Source of the DNA: Pararhizobium sp. IMCC3301
GTDB lineage: Bacteria; Pseudomonadota; Alphaproteobacteria; Rhizobiales; GCA-2746425
DNA: 64,000 nt
NCBI RefSeq assembly: GCF_030758315.1
Contig: NZ_CP132336.1
Location: 868,001-932,000 of the forward strand
Direction of reading: 5' to 3'
Position 1 is the stretch's first letter. Each line of letters opens with the position of its first letter. This document shows positions 1 to 8,976 of this stretch, in pieces. The translations under genes were made by a program, and so were the position numbers. The notes beneath the pieces are model-generated. The model did no database searches. It was not told the origin of the DNA and saw only the letters and a program-made list of their open reading frames with translations.

Positions 1-98
1 GCGCTTTGGCGGATGCATCAGGGGCATCCAGTTTTCCCAGTCGCGGAATATTTCCGGCAAATTCCAGAATCTTCGCATTGTAGACATCGTCGATCATG
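1..98 (-). CDS. Iron-sulfur cluster scaffold, NifU/IscU-like (partial, 5' end only)
   Basis: Only the first 32 codons lie in the window; the gene runs off the left edge. The protein begins MIDDVYNAKILEFAGNIPRL, the typical opening of alphaproteobacterial IscU/NifU N-terminal-domain scaffold proteins, on which Fe-S clusters are assembled before transfer to apoproteins. The conserved cysteines are outside the window, so the family call rests on the N-terminus alone. It is transcribed away from folE. In related genomes this gene commonly sits beside folE and hisI, which fits the neighbourhood here. Confidence 0.7.
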
Positions 99-316
99 GC
101 GGATAATGCCTGCTGTCCAGAGTTTTACGTCACAATTCATGACAATTTCTGTCAGTATATAATCACGTTTGCGGAAATTGTCAGGGCTGCAGCTTGCCTC
201 ATACAAGATCAGCCTTATGTCTGCGTGTGGCAGCCGGCCAGCCCCCGGCTGGCGCTATGCGGCAAAATCGGCTTATAAACAGCGCACCAATCCAGCCTGC
301 CCTTCAGGAGTTTAAC

Positions 317-949
317 ATGGATGCAATTCTTGATCCGTTCAAAAAGACCGGTTCAGCACCAGACATAAAAACCGCCCGCCCTTCTCGCGAAGAGGCGGAA
401 GCTGCGGTGCGCACACTGATTGCCTGGACAGGAGATGATCCGGCGCGCGAAGGTTTGCTTGATACGCCTAAACGGGTGGTGAAAGCCTATGAGGAATTTT
501 ATCGTGGGTATGATGAAAACGCGCAGGAAGCGCTGGCCCGCACATTTGAAGATGTCGGCGGCTATGATGACATTGTTGTGGTCCGCAACATTCCGTTTTA
601 TTCCCACTGCGAGCACCACATGGTGCCCTTCACAGGCAAGGCCCATATAGCATATTATCCGATTGAAGGCGTTGTCGGTCTGTCCAAACTGGCACGGGTT
701 ACCGATGTCTTCGCCCGCCGCATGCAGACCCAGGAACATCTGACCGCCCAGATTGCCGACGCTATTGACGAGGCGCTGCAGCCTCGTGGTGTTGCGGTGT
801 TTCTCGAAGCCGAGCATATGTGCATGTCATTGCGCGGCGTGCAGAAGCACGGCGTCTCCACCATCACCACCCAGTTCAAGGGCGTGTTCCGCGACGATCC
901 CAACGAGCAGATCCGGTTTCTGGCTCTGGTGCGCGGCGAGTCAGCATAA
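317..949 (+). CDS. folE: GTP cyclohydrolase I
   Basis: 210-residue cytosolic enzyme that converts GTP to 7,8-dihydroneopterin triphosphate, the first step of folate (and pterin or queuosine-type) biosynthesis. The zinc site of the family is visible: Cys98 and His101 in CEHHMVPF, and Cys169 in [11 protein letters not shown]. The [12 protein letters not shown] stretch near the C-terminus is also typical. The ATG at 317 is preceded by an AGGAG at 306-310. An upstream in-frame TTG at 194 would add about 41 non-homologous residues and is unlikely. Length is normal for a FolE1 enzyme. Confidence 0.95.
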   Translation: MDAILDPFKKTGSAPDIKTARPSREEAEAAVRTLIAWTGDDPAREGLLDTPKRVVKAYEEFYRGYDENAQEALARTFEDVGGYDDIVVVRNIPFYSHCEHHMVPFTGKAHIAYYPIEGVVGLSKLARVTDVFARRMQTQEHLTAQIADAIDEALQPRGVAVFLEAEHMCMSLRGVQKHGVSTITTQFKGVFRDDPNEQIRFLALVRGESA

Positions 950-1034
950 ACAACTGAGCCGTTTGCAAGACACAGGCGTTTGCATTGCCGCAATGCATAT
1001 CGCATAAATGCCTTTCATCCAGATGGAGGCTGTT

Positions 1035-1562
1035 ATGCCGAGCTACGAACTTGATGGTATTGCACCGGACTACGCGGAAAACTCCAGTATTTGGATCGCG
1101 CCGGACGCCCATATCATTGGACAGGTGCATCTTGGCAAACAGGTCGGCATCTGGTTCGGCGCCGTCTTGCGCGGTGATAATGAGCGCATCTCAATTGGCG
1201 ATGGGACAAACATTCAGGAACACACCATGGTCCATACCGACCCGGGGTTTCCTGCCACAATCGGTCACAACTGCACCATCGGCCACCGCGCCATCATTCA
1301 CGGCTGTACAATCGCGGATAATACCCTGATCGGTATGGGTGCCATCGTTCTGAATGGGGCCAGGATCGGCAGCAATTGCCTGATCGGTGCCGGGGCACTC
1401 ATCCCCGAAGGCAAAGTCATCCCCGACAATTCCCTGGTGGTGGGCATGCCCGGCAAGATCATCCGCACGCTGACGCCGCATGATGCCGCAAAACTGACTG
1501 CATCGGCCCTGAATTATCAGCGAAATGCAAAGCGATTCGCGGCAGGCCTGAGACCGCTTTGA
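1035..1562 (+). CDS. Gamma-carbonic anhydrase-like hexapeptide-repeat protein
   Basis: 175 residues made largely of left-handed beta-helix hexapeptide repeats (IGHNCTIGHRAIIHGCTI and similar). It belongs to the YrdA/PaaY/CaiE group of the gamma-class carbonic anhydrase superfamily. The histidine pattern expected of the trimer-interface zinc site is present (VHTDPGF, then GHRAIIH), so metal binding is likely. Many family members have no proven carbonic anhydrase activity, so the substrate is open. The ATG at 1035 has GGAGG at 1025-1029. A strong hairpin follows immediately. Confidence 0.85.
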   Translation: MPSYELDGIAPDYAENSSIWIAPDAHIIGQVHLGKQVGIWFGAVLRGDNERISIGDGTNIQEHTMVHTDPGFPATIGHNCTIGHRAIIHGCTIADNTLIGMGAIVLNGARIGSNCLIGAGALIPEGKVIPDNSLVVGMPGKIIRTLTPHDAAKLTASALNYQRNAKRFAAGLRPL

Positions 1563-1563
1563 G

Positions 1564-1586
1564 CGGACCGGGTCAAAACCGGTCCG
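1564..1586. terminator. Perfect 8-bp hairpin between convergent genes
   Basis: CGGACCGG (1564-1571), loop GTCAAAA, CCGGTCCG (1579-1586). It starts one base after the stop of the gamma-carbonic-anhydrase-like gene and lies between it and a convergent gene, as expected of a bidirectional terminator. There is no long T-tract on either side, so termination efficiency is uncertain. Confidence 0.55.
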
Positions 1587-1617
1587 GTAATGCCGACGTC
1601 CTTCGCCGGGACTTTTG

Positions 1618-2235
1618 CTATTCTGTGCTGGCGGTCAAGGTCGGTGCGACGTGGCGGGTATTGTCCACCGCTTCCCATTTCGCAGGATGCTTGCTGGATT
1701 GCCGCTTCAGATAAGTATATGGCGTCTCGGCCCAGTTTTTGACCAGCGCTTCGAGATTATCGAGGATGAAATCGCCGCGGTCTGTTTTGACCGTCAGAAC
1801 CGCATGCCCGCCCCCGTCAATGTCCAGCGCAACCGTGATCAGCAGGCTGCCGGCGGGCCAGCCGGCCTGCATCAGAAAATGCCGCTTCAGCAGCGCAAAA
1901 TCTTCGCAATCGCCATATTTTCCAGGAAACGCCCAGACTTCAGGACGCGCATAGAGTTCCATGTCCGTCACCGCCGTAACCGACTGGTTGACGAGATGAT
2001 TGATCCGGATCAATTCATCCCAGCGCTCTTGGGTCAGCGTCACGAGACCTTCCTGATTATCCTGTAATTTGCATTCCTCGGGATTGCTGTCACAAAATGT
2101 CACGTGGCCGACGGGAGGACGTGCCTTGCCGGTAATCGGCATGAAAGCGGAATTGATTTCCCGCGCTTCCGGTTGGCTAATCACGAAGAAAGCTATAATG
2201 AAACCAAAGAAAATAGATCGTTTGAAGTATTTCAT
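1618..2235 (-). CDS. Transglutaminase-like cysteine peptidase (BTLCP family), exported
   Basis: 205 residues. The N-terminus (MKYFKRSIFFGFIIAFFVIS) is a signal peptide or anchor, so the protein should act in the periplasm. The bacterial transglutaminase-like cysteine protease fold (peptidase family C93) shows its Cys in GDCEDFALLK, His in GGGHAVLTV and Asp in DFILDNL. Members are often linked to type I secretion or surface-adhesin processing; no such partner is seen here. The start at 2235 was chosen because it places the signal peptide at the N-terminus; an in-frame upstream start at 2280 would add 15 residues. Confidence 0.85.
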   Translation of the reverse strand: MKYFKRSIFFGFIIAFFVISQPEAREINSAFMPITGKARPPVGHVTFCDSNPEECKLQDNQEGLVTLTQERWDELIRINHLVNQSVTAVTDMELYARPEVWAFPGKYGDCEDFALLKRHFLMQAGWPAGSLLITVALDIDGGGHAVLTVKTDRGDFILDNLEALVKNWAETPYTYLKRQSSKHPAKWEAVDNTRHVAPTLTASTE

Positions 2236-2377
2236 AACATAGAACTCACCAATTGAATGAGCACATAATACATGTGACAATTTTACGTGATGAAAAAAAT
2301 CATAACTACTTTTAAATCGAATTTATATAAAAATTTATATAAATTTGTAATAATTCATTAACCAGGAATTTCACCTA
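2236..2377. repeat. AT-rich intergenic stretch with a tandem 12-mer
   Basis: Very AT-rich DNA upstream of the BTLCP gene and just downstream of the PAS gene. It contains AATTTATATAAA twice in perfect tandem (2320-2331 and 2332-2343). It probably holds the promoter of the minus-strand BTLCP gene and could be a binding site for an AT-hook or H-NS-like protein. No coding signal was seen. Confidence 0.4.
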
Positions 2378-3196
2378 TCAACCCTCCAGGCCGCCATCGA
2401 AAACAGTAAGATGCTGCACACGTTTTTCCGAATTTGCCAGCGGCACCACGTTAAAATTCGGCGTCCGCACACCGTGCCGCGACAAATGGTCAGTATGGCG
2501 CAGCGGATATGCCGGATTGGACCTGACCTGGCGCCGGCCAAATTGTTTTTCGATTCGGGCCTGAAGATCAGCAATGCCATGCGGTATTTTCGGCTCGGCT
2601 TGTCTGGCAAGAGCGTAAAGCGAAATAGCGGTAGACGAGCGCAGGTTTTCAAATGGCGAATCCGGGTCCGGCCGCCCGGACAGCTCTTGCATGGCCTCCT
2701 GATTTGAAGAGCTGATCATTCTGGCTGACAGAATACTGTTACGCACGATCGGGTCGCGGCCCAGCCAGACCGGGTCTTCAACCGTAACGCAGGCTCCGAT
2801 GAGCCTGGTAAATCCGCCGGTGGCATTTCTCAGCGGAAGTACAATCCACTGTTGTTCAATGGTGCGCCCATTTGCGCTGGTTCCAAGAATATCTGCCTTG
2901 AAGATAGCCCCCTTCTCGGCGACCTGGGTCAGCGCAATCTGCATCCTGCGGCGGTCCATATCGGCAAAATGCGCCAGTGGACGCTGGCCTTTCAACTCGC
3001 GGCGCGCATTCTGACACAGCAGGGTTCCGGCAAGACGGTAGTAAAACCGCCCATTGTTGTTGCGTTCAAGCAGAAAGACTTCGGGAAGAATGCTGCTGAT
3101 GTCGCCGGGATGGATATCCGAACGCGCTGGTGCAGAATTATTTTCGCGCTTTTGATTCCAGTAATTGAACAATGCGTGAATCGTCGGGTGATCCAT
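2378..3196 (-). CDS. PAS domain protein (PAS_5 family)
   Basis: 272 residues. The N-terminal 150 match the alphaproteobacterial PAS_5 pattern (HALFNYWNQKR; PARSDIHPGDISSILPEVFLL; FYYRLAGTLLC). Such proteins are thought to sense a small molecule or redox state, often in cell-cycle or surface regulation, but carry no output domain. The C-terminal third is low-complexity, charged and without a recognised domain. The ligand is unknown. The ATG at 3196 is the first Met and gives the usual N-terminus. Confidence 0.75.
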   Translation of the reverse strand: MDHPTIHALFNYWNQKRENNSAPARSDIHPGDISSILPEVFLLERNNNGRFYYRLAGTLLCQNARRELKGQRPLAHFADMDRRRMQIALTQVAEKGAIFKADILGTSANGRTIEQQWIVLPLRNATGGFTRLIGACVTVEDPVWLGRDPIVRNSILSARMISSSNQEAMQELSGRPDPDSPFENLRSSTAISLYALARQAEPKIPHGIADLQARIEKQFGRRQVRSNPAYPLRHTDHLSRHGVRTPNFNVVPLANSEKRVQHLTVFDGGLEG

Positions 3197-3382
3197 AAAA
3201 AACCGCTGCGTACCTGAATTTTGTAATACCTAACGAAGTATTAACAGCTTTGCCGGAAGCTGCACGGGCCAATGGACAACATGGTTAATATCCCGGCGCG
3301 CCTGTGGATTACACTGCAGTTTTCCCATTGGAATGACAAAGCGGGCTTTGTATTTGCTGAATTGAAGCGCTATCACTCGGCT

Positions 3383-4117
3383 ATGGATCAATTCAACACT
3401 GAGCCGCCGGAAGGCAACACCCGCGCAATCAATGCGCCAAATATCATCATTGCGCTGATCGCTCTGATCATTGGCATTCATGCTGGTCTCGGCCTGCTCT
3501 CGGAACAGGCATTTTTCGACCTTTTTGTGCGGTTTTCATTCATACCGGCGCGTTACAGCACAGATCTGAACTTGCCAGGATCGCCCTATTCAGAATGGAT
3601 CAGTCCGGTGAGTTACGCCCTGTTGCATGGTGACTGGGTCCATGTGCTGACCAACTCCATCTGGATGCTCGCATTCGGCAGTGCGCTGGCTTGGCGGTTC
3701 GGCACTGCAAGGTTTTTGCTGTTTTCAGTGCTGTGTGCAATTGCAGGAGCTGGCGCTCATTTTCTGGCAAATCCCGGTTCCGTGGCCCCGACCATCGGCG
3801 CGTCAGCGGCCATTTCGGGACACATGGCAGCCGTCGGCCGGTTTGCATTCAGCTCCGGCGGGCCTCTGACCCGCTCCCCGCTGCAGCGCAAACCATCGGA
3901 TTTCATGCAGCCCGCCGAGCCGATATCCGTCCTGCTGCGCAACCGCTCGGCTTTGATATTCATTGGAATCTGGTTTGCGGTAAATCTGCTTTTCGGCCTG
4001 ACCGGAGCCGGCTTTGGCGGTCAGGATGTCCGCATTGCCTGGGAAGCGCATCTGGGCGGTTTTCTGGCCGGATTGCTGCTGTTTCCGTTGCTTGATCCTG
4101 TCGCGCGCAAAAGTTGA
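3383..4117 (+). CDS. Rhomboid-family intramembrane serine protease
   Basis: 244 residues with about six predicted membrane helices. The fold shows the loop-1 HGDWVHVLTNSIWML segment, the nucleophile region IGASAAISGH (Ser141) and the TM6 histidine in AHLGGFLAG (His223). Rhomboids cleave transmembrane substrates within the bilayer. The motif reads G-A-S-A rather than the usual G-x-S-G, so the residue after the catalytic Ser is Ala. The dyad is intact, and activity is plausible but not certain. The start at 3383 gives a short cytosolic tail before TM1; an in-frame ATG at 3272 is an alternative. Confidence 0.8.
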   Translation: MDQFNTEPPEGNTRAINAPNIIIALIALIIGIHAGLGLLSEQAFFDLFVRFSFIPARYSTDLNLPGSPYSEWISPVSYALLHGDWVHVLTNSIWMLAFGSALAWRFGTARFLLFSVLCAIAGAGAHFLANPGSVAPTIGASAAISGHMAAVGRFAFSSGGPLTRSPLQRKPSDFMQPAEPISVLLRNRSALIFIGIWFAVNLLFGLTGAGFGGQDVRIAWEAHLGGFLAGLLLFPLLDPVARKS

Positions 4118-4229
4118 GCGCACCGCTTTAATACCACGAAAAGCTGCGTGACTTGCTCATTTCGACATTTCGTCGCACACTTCGCGTTCAACTCGCTTCT
4201 GGCGACACTATGAGGAACGGGAGGACAAT

Positions 4230-4661
4230 ATGAACATAGCTTCCATATTGCACGAAAAGGGCCATGATGTTTTCACCATCAAACTGCCCAAAACACTGCT
4301 GGATATCTGCGCCACTTTGCGCGAGCACCGCATTGGCGCCATTCTGATTGTCGATGATGCGGGCAAGGTTGCCGGTATACTCTCCGAGCGCGACATTGTA
4401 CGCCGCATAGCGACAGACGGTCCCGACGCATTGAAGGCCGACGCATCGGACTGCATGACCTCTTCTGTGGTCACTTGCGGGCCTGAGGAAACCATTCAGG
4501 CTGCCATGGCCCGCATGAGTGAGGGACGTTTCCGCCACATACCGGTTGTCGAAAATGGCGACCTGGTGGGAATGGTTTCAATCGGCGATCTCGTCAAGCG
4601 CCGGATAGCGGATGCGGAACGCGAAGCGGAAGATCTCAAGAACTATTTGTACGCAAGTTAA
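4230..4661 (+). CDS. Two-CBS-domain protein
   Basis: 143 residues consisting of a Bateman pair. CBS1 lies at about 10-70 (GAILIVDDAGKVAGILSERD) and CBS2 at about 75-135 (RFRHIPVVENGDLVGMVSIGD). Such stand-alone pairs bind adenine nucleotides and regulate partner enzymes or channels. No partner gene is adjacent. The start is preceded by GGGAGG at 4219-4224. The target cannot be named from sequence. Confidence 0.88.
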   Translation: MNIASILHEKGHDVFTIKLPKTLLDICATLREHRIGAILIVDDAGKVAGILSERDIVRRIATDGPDALKADASDCMTSSVVTCGPEETIQAAMARMSEGRFRHIPVVENGDLVGMVSIGDLVKRRIADAEREAEDLKNYLYAS

Positions 4662-4747
4662 ACTGCTGTGATAAAATGGACACCCCTGCGCCGGAGCACA
4701 TAACAGTGCCTGCGCGGCGGAAGCCGCAATTGCGCCTCTGCCGCCGG

Positions 4748-5467
4748 TCAGGTCCTGTTGGAAACTGTTTCCTCGAGCAACTCCAACTGGATCTGCTGCA
4801 TTTCGACAAGTTTTTCCCATTGCCGCACCAACTGGTGATCAAGTTTTTCGTGCAATTGTCGGATTTCAAGTTCAGCCTTCAGATTGGTCTTGTAATCCTC
4901 CATAGCCGTTTCACGGTCTTTCACGCCTTGCCTGCGCTGGCTCATCATGATGATTGGCGCCTGCAACGCGGCCATTGACGACAAAACCAGGTTCAGCAGA
5001 ATGAACGGATAGGGATCAAACGGCTTTGACAGAAAGATACCCAGATTGACCACCATCCACGTCAGCAGAATCGCACAGAAGGCCAGGATGAAGGTCCAGG
5101 AGCCGCCAAATCTGGCAACCCTGTCTGCCATTTTCTCTCCGAAAGACGCATTTTCATCGGTGGCGTATGATGGTGTCTTCGACAGAATTTGACCGGTTTC
5201 AATGGCTTCGACAACTTCAAGGTCAAGCGCATTGAGCTGCCCGCTTTCATCCTGCAGCAGATTTTCAACATAGCGCCGGCGATACCCGGCCAGATCATCA
5301 CGGCAGATGAATTTCCCTTCGCCCCAGTCGGGCACATCCTGCAAGATCAGGGCCGAGAGACCCGGCCTGACGGATATCCACGGACGCATCTCCGATACGG
5401 CAAACATCTTGCCGCAAACGGCGCAAGGCGCTGTTGCATTCAACTGGCGGCGTTGGCTCTTTGTCAT
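4748..5467 (-). CDS. DUF1003 membrane protein
   Basis: 239 residues. The N-terminus has a CAVCGK knuckle (a second C-x2-C is not obvious). Residues about 110-190 carry the DUF1003 core with two hydrophobic helices (FGGSWTFILAFCAILLTWMV and PFILLNLVLSSMAALQAPII), followed by the diagnostic MMSQRRQ and a charged coiled-coil tail. DUF1003 proteins are widespread inner-membrane proteins of unknown function. The gene is convergent with the CBS gene. Confidence 0.85.
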   Translation of the reverse strand: MTKSQRRQLNATAPCAVCGKMFAVSEMRPWISVRPGLSALILQDVPDWGEGKFICRDDLAGYRRRYVENLLQDESGQLNALDLEVVEAIETGQILSKTPSYATDENASFGEKMADRVARFGGSWTFILAFCAILLTWMVVNLGIFLSKPFDPYPFILLNLVLSSMAALQAPIIMMSQRRQGVKDRETAMEDYKTNLKAELEIRQLHEKLDHQLVRQWEKLVEMQQIQLELLEETVSNRT

Positions 5468-5589
5468 GCGCGCGCATTTCCTGTTCCAGGATAAGGACTG
5501 GTTGCTGAGGGCCGGTCACAATGACGGTTGCCCCTTTTACACTGTATCCACTGATATCCACGGACCTTTTTTAAACATCACGCATGCTG

Positions 5590-6483
5590 TCAGCGCTCCG
5601 GTTCTCCGGTCTCAAGCTGGAGAATATACATGCTCGCTCCGATGATGAGCAGTGCCCCGATCCACAGATTGCCATCTGGAGTAAATTGAAAAGCCAACCA
5701 GCCGAACAGGACATTCAAGGGCAGCTTCAGATGATCGAATGGCTGCACATAGGACGCATCGGCCACCGCATAAGCCCGCGTCAATGCCAGTTGCGCCAGA
5801 GCAGTGAGGATTCCGGCACATAAAATCAACCAGAATGCCGGACCGGTTGGAAACACAAAGCCCTCCATCCCAGCAAACACAGCGTTGATCGGCGTCAGCA
5901 GCACCAGCAGATAGGCCGTCACGCTATCGGGCGCTTCTTCCCGCGTAAGCTGTTTGGTCATCACAGAAGACATCGCCCAGAAGATTGCAGCGGCCATTGG
6001 AAGCAGCGCTGCAAGGCTGAAGCTATCGGACCATGGTGACAGAATGATCATGCCCCCGGCAAAGCCGATGATGGTCGCCGCCCAGCGCTGCGCGCTGACA
6101 GTTTCGCGCAAAAACAGCGAAGCACCAATGGTGACAAAGAAAGGTGATGTCATGATCAGGGCAATGGCCTGCCAGATCGGAACATATTTCAGACCCAGCA
6201 CCCACAATTGCACACCGAAAGAAGCCAAGAACACCCGTAGCAGGTGCTGGCCGAAATGATGGGTTTTGAAGGCGGCTGGCCCCTGCCTCAATAACCAAGA
6301 TCCGCCGATGACCAGCGCAATTGCATATTGCCAGAATGCGACCGATGATGACGGCATGCCAAAATGCATGGCTGCAGCCTGAACTGAAATATTGACCAGC
6401 GCAAACAGACTGCCGGCCACAACCATATAGGCTGCACCGGCAACAGCCGGCGAAGATTGATTTTTTAAAAGATACTGATTCAT
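5590..6483 (-). CDS. ribN: EamA/DMT-family riboflavin importer, RibN-like
   Basis: 297 residues with about ten membrane helices in two EamA repeats (drug/metabolite transporter superfamily). The specific call comes from context: an FMN riboswitch lies in its 5' leader, the arrangement described for rhizobial RibN riboflavin transporters. EamA proteins alone are not substrate-specific by sequence. The ATG at 6483 has AGGAG about 9 bases upstream; an earlier in-frame start at 6549 has weaker support. Expected role: riboflavin uptake, repressed when FMN is plentiful. Confidence 0.8.
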   Translation of the reverse strand: MNQYLLKNQSSPAVAGAAYMVVAGSLFALVNISVQAAAMHFGMPSSSVAFWQYAIALVIGGSWLLRQGPAAFKTHHFGQHLLRVFLASFGVQLWVLGLKYVPIWQAIALIMTSPFFVTIGASLFLRETVSAQRWAATIIGFAGGMIILSPWSDSFSLAALLPMAAAIFWAMSSVMTKQLTREEAPDSVTAYLLVLLTPINAVFAGMEGFVFPTGPAFWLILCAGILTALAQLALTRAYAVADASYVQPFDHLKLPLNVLFGWLAFQFTPDGNLWIGALLIIGASMYILQLETGEPER

Positions 6484-6579
6484 CGCGATCATCTCCTGTT
6501 TCGACATATGAATCAGGGCGCGATAGAATGCTTTGCAGCCGGCCTGCAATTATTGCATCCCGGCGGCTATGGCACACTG

Positions 6580-6747
6580 TTCTCTTCCATCCGGACTCTG
6601 ACCGTCGGCCCCGGAATCACACCGGGTCTGCTGTCACTTCCTGCCGGGATTTGATATCCTGCAGAAAGCCGCTCGCGGGCTGCTGCATACTGCTGTAACA
6701 GTCTACAGATCACCGCCGGTGGGGAATTACACCCCGCCCTGAGAACG
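6580..6747 (-). promoter_or_regulatory. FMN riboswitch (RFN element)
   Basis: On the minus strand the element opens with GTTCTCAGGGCGGGGTGTAA and closes with GCCGACGGTCAGAGTCCGGA then AAGAGA, the conserved P1/J and P6 segments of the RFN aptamer. ACCGGCGGTGATC is also present. It lies about 97 nt upstream of the ribN start. A variable hairpin arm occupies roughly 6655-6710. By family knowledge, FMN binding reduces expression of the downstream gene. The expression platform was not resolved. Confidence 0.92.
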
Positions 6748-6791
6748 CCCGCATTACGCGGGCACAGCAGATTTAGTGAAAATTTCCGGCA

Positions 6792-7502
6792 GTGGCCAGA
6801 TTATTTTTCAGACAAAACAGTGCCCACCGAAAGACACCCCCGATACATCCCAACCAGGCCTTCAGAAAAACCCCGCAAGACCTGCTTGTCGCATTCGCCC
6901 GTCAACGCAGCTTTGGCAGTCTTGCTCTGAGTTATGAAAACGGTCCTCTGATCAGCCATATTCCGTTTCAACTGTCGCAGGACGGCACCTATCTGGAAGC
7001 CCATCCGGTCCGCTCCAACCCGATGTTGCAGCTGCTAGATGAGGCCGCCGATGCTGTCATCGCCACAACCGGACCCGATGGCTATATTTCGCCGGACTGG
7101 TACGGCGTGGACAATCAGGTGCCGATCTGGAATCACGTCGCCGTTCACATCTGCGGCAAACTGCGCAAGCTCGACGAGAGTGAACTACGCGGTATTCTGG
7201 AGCGATTGTCGGCTTCCATGGAAGCGCGGCTGGCACCCAAACCGCCCTGGACAATTGACAAGATGGATGCCGAAATTTTCCAGCGAATGCAGCGCCAGAT
7301 TGTGTCCATTGCCATGACAGTCGATTCTATCCAGGGCACTTTCAAACTGTCTCAGAACAAACCCGATGCAATACGCAGCGCTGCAGCCGATGGCGTCAGG
7401 AACGGCACGAAGGGAACCGAAACTGCCGCTCTGGCTGATTTGATGGATCTGCGGCCGGCAGCCAGACTGTTCCGCGCTGAAATCAACGCAGATGTGAATT
7501 GA
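6792..7502 (+). CDS. PaiB-type FMN-binding regulator/flavoprotein
   Basis: 236 residues resembling the PaiB family (FMN-binding split-barrel, 'negative transcriptional regulator'). Visible family segments are SFGSLALSYENGPLISHIPF, EAHPVRSNPML, YISPDWYG and VPIWNHVAVHICGKL. The usual N-terminus (Met-Tyr-x-Pro-Pro) is replaced by RKTPPIHPN, and the only upstream start is a GTG at 6792 without a clear ribosome binding site, so the start is uncertain. The gene is divergent from the riboswitch-controlled riboflavin importer, which makes a link to flavin status plausible but unproven. Confidence 0.75.
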   Translation: MARLFFRQNSAHRKTPPIHPNQAFRKTPQDLLVAFARQRSFGSLALSYENGPLISHIPFQLSQDGTYLEAHPVRSNPMLQLLDEAADAVIATTGPDGYISPDWYGVDNQVPIWNHVAVHICGKLRKLDESELRGILERLSASMEARLAPKPPWTIDKMDAEIFQRMQRQIVSIAMTVDSIQGTFKLSQNKPDAIRSAAADGVRNGTKGTETAALADLMDLRPAARLFRAEINADVN

Positions 7503-7556
7503 CCTTCGCCAAAATTGCCATACCGTCAGATTGCAATTTATGGATTGGAGACTGAT

Positions 7557-8444
7557 ATGAATCGTCTGACCGCGAAAGACTTTGATCAGGAACTGCTTGA
7601 TCTGTATGACTTTTATGCCCATGGCAAAATTACAAAACGTGAATTTCTGGATCGTGCCGGGAAATTTGCCGTAGGCGGCATCACTGCAGCCGCTCTGCTG
7701 GGAATTCTCAGCCCGCAATATGCTCTGGCACAACAGGTGGCACCCAACGACAGCGACATCAGTGCAGAATATATCGAGTATCCCTCCCCCAATGGCCACG
7801 GCACCGTACGCGGCTATCTGGTGAAGCCTGCGGACAAGGCGCTGCCGCTTCCCGCGGTTCTGGTGGTGCATGAGAACCGGGGCCTCAACCCCTATATCGA
7901 AGATGTTGCCCGAAGGGTGGCAAAGGCCGGATTCATGGCGCTTGCGCCCGATGGGCTGACATCGGTTGGCGGTTATCCCGGCAATGATGATGCGGGCCGC
8001 GAGTTGCAAAGCAGCGTGGATGGCACAAAGCTGATGAACGATTTCTTCGCCGGCTATGAGCATCTTGCCGGACGCGATGACAGCACCGGCAAAGTCGGCG
8101 CAGTCGGCTTTTGTTACGGCGGTGGCGTCTGCAATGCACTGGCAGTCGCCTATGAGGAACTGTCAGCTTCCGTTCCGTTCTATGGCCGCCAGCCATCAGC
8201 GGCGGATGTGCCGCGCATCCAGGCACCCTTGCTTCTGCAATATGCTGAACTGGATACCCGTATCAATGAGGGATGGCCGGCCTATGAAGCCGCCTTGCAG
8301 CAACATGACAAGAGCTACACGGCGCATATCTATCCGGCGGTCAATCATGGTTTCCACAACGACACAACGCCGCGCTATGACAGGGATGCAGCGGAACTTG
8401 CCTGGAGCCGGACGATTGCGTTTTTCAACACCCACCTGGTGTGA
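7557..8444 (+). CDS. Dienelactone hydrolase family protein, probably exported
   Basis: 295-residue alpha/beta hydrolase. The DLH triad is visible: Cys nucleophile in GFCYGGG, Asp in ELDTRINEG and His in NHGFHND. The N-terminal 60 residues ([16 protein letters not shown], then a hydrophobic stretch ending ALAQ) look like a signal sequence of the kind seen on carboxymethylenebutenolidase-like exported homologues. The natural substrate is unknown. ATG at 7557 with GGAG at 7547-7550. The 3' end is 15 bp from the convergent hisI. Confidence 0.85.
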   Translation: MNRLTAKDFDQELLDLYDFYAHGKITKREFLDRAGKFAVGGITAAALLGILSPQYALAQQVAPNDSDISAEYIEYPSPNGHGTVRGYLVKPADKALPLPAVLVVHENRGLNPYIEDVARRVAKAGFMALAPDGLTSVGGYPGNDDAGRELQSSVDGTKLMNDFFAGYEHLAGRDDSTGKVGAVGFCYGGGVCNALAVAYEELSASVPFYGRQPSAADVPRIQAPLLLQYAELDTRINEGWPAYEAALQQHDKSYTAHIYPAVNHGFHNDTTPRYDRDAAELAWSRTIAFFNTHLV

Positions 8445-8459
8445 GTTCCGGCAAGGAAA

Positions 8460-8918
8460 TCAGTCGGTTTTATAAATCTCGGTCGGATTGAAGTGCCTTG
8501 TGTCGTCCGTCGTGACCAGCTTTGGCGCCGTACCATCGCCGGACAGATCGACGTCGCGGTAAAAACATGAGATGCGGCCGGTGTGACAATTCGCACCGCT
8601 ACCCGCTGTGGTGACGCTGAGAAGGATCACATCCTGATCGCAATCTACCTGCATGCGTTCAACATATTGGGAGTGGCCGCTGGTTTCACCCTTCACCCAA
8701 AGTGCCTGGCGCGAGCGGCTCCAATAGGTTGCCTTGCGGGATGCGATGGTTCTGGCGAGGGCTTCCTCATTCATATGCGCGACCATCACCACCCGGCCCG
8801 TTGCATGATCGCTGACGACACATGCAATCAGGCCGTCCGCAGAAAATTTCGGGGCAAAAACCGCCCCCTCTTCCAGATCCGTAATCGAACCGGGTTGCTG
8901 AAACTCTCCGTGGATCAT
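8460..8918 (-). CDS. hisI: Phosphoribosyl-AMP cyclohydrolase
   Basis: 152 residues. Catalyses the third step of histidine biosynthesis, opening the purine ring of PR-AMP. Hallmarks are VVMVAHMNEEALARTI, YWSRSRQALWVKGETSGHSQ, VDCDQDVILLSV and the zinc-binding GANCHTGRISCFY. It is a stand-alone HisI without a fused HisE domain, as is usual in alphaproteobacteria. The ATG at 8918 gives the expected N-terminus. Confidence 0.95.
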   Translation of the reverse strand: MIHGEFQQPGSITDLEEGAVFAPKFSADGLIACVVSDHATGRVVMVAHMNEEALARTIASRKATYWSRSRQALWVKGETSGHSQYVERMQVDCDQDVILLSVTTAGSGANCHTGRISCFYRDVDLSGDGTAPKLVTTDDTRHFNPTEIYKTD

Positions 8919-8976
8919 AACCTGTCCTTTGCGGTCGGCAGTCGGGTAAATGCAGTCAGGCCGGACCCGTCACAAA

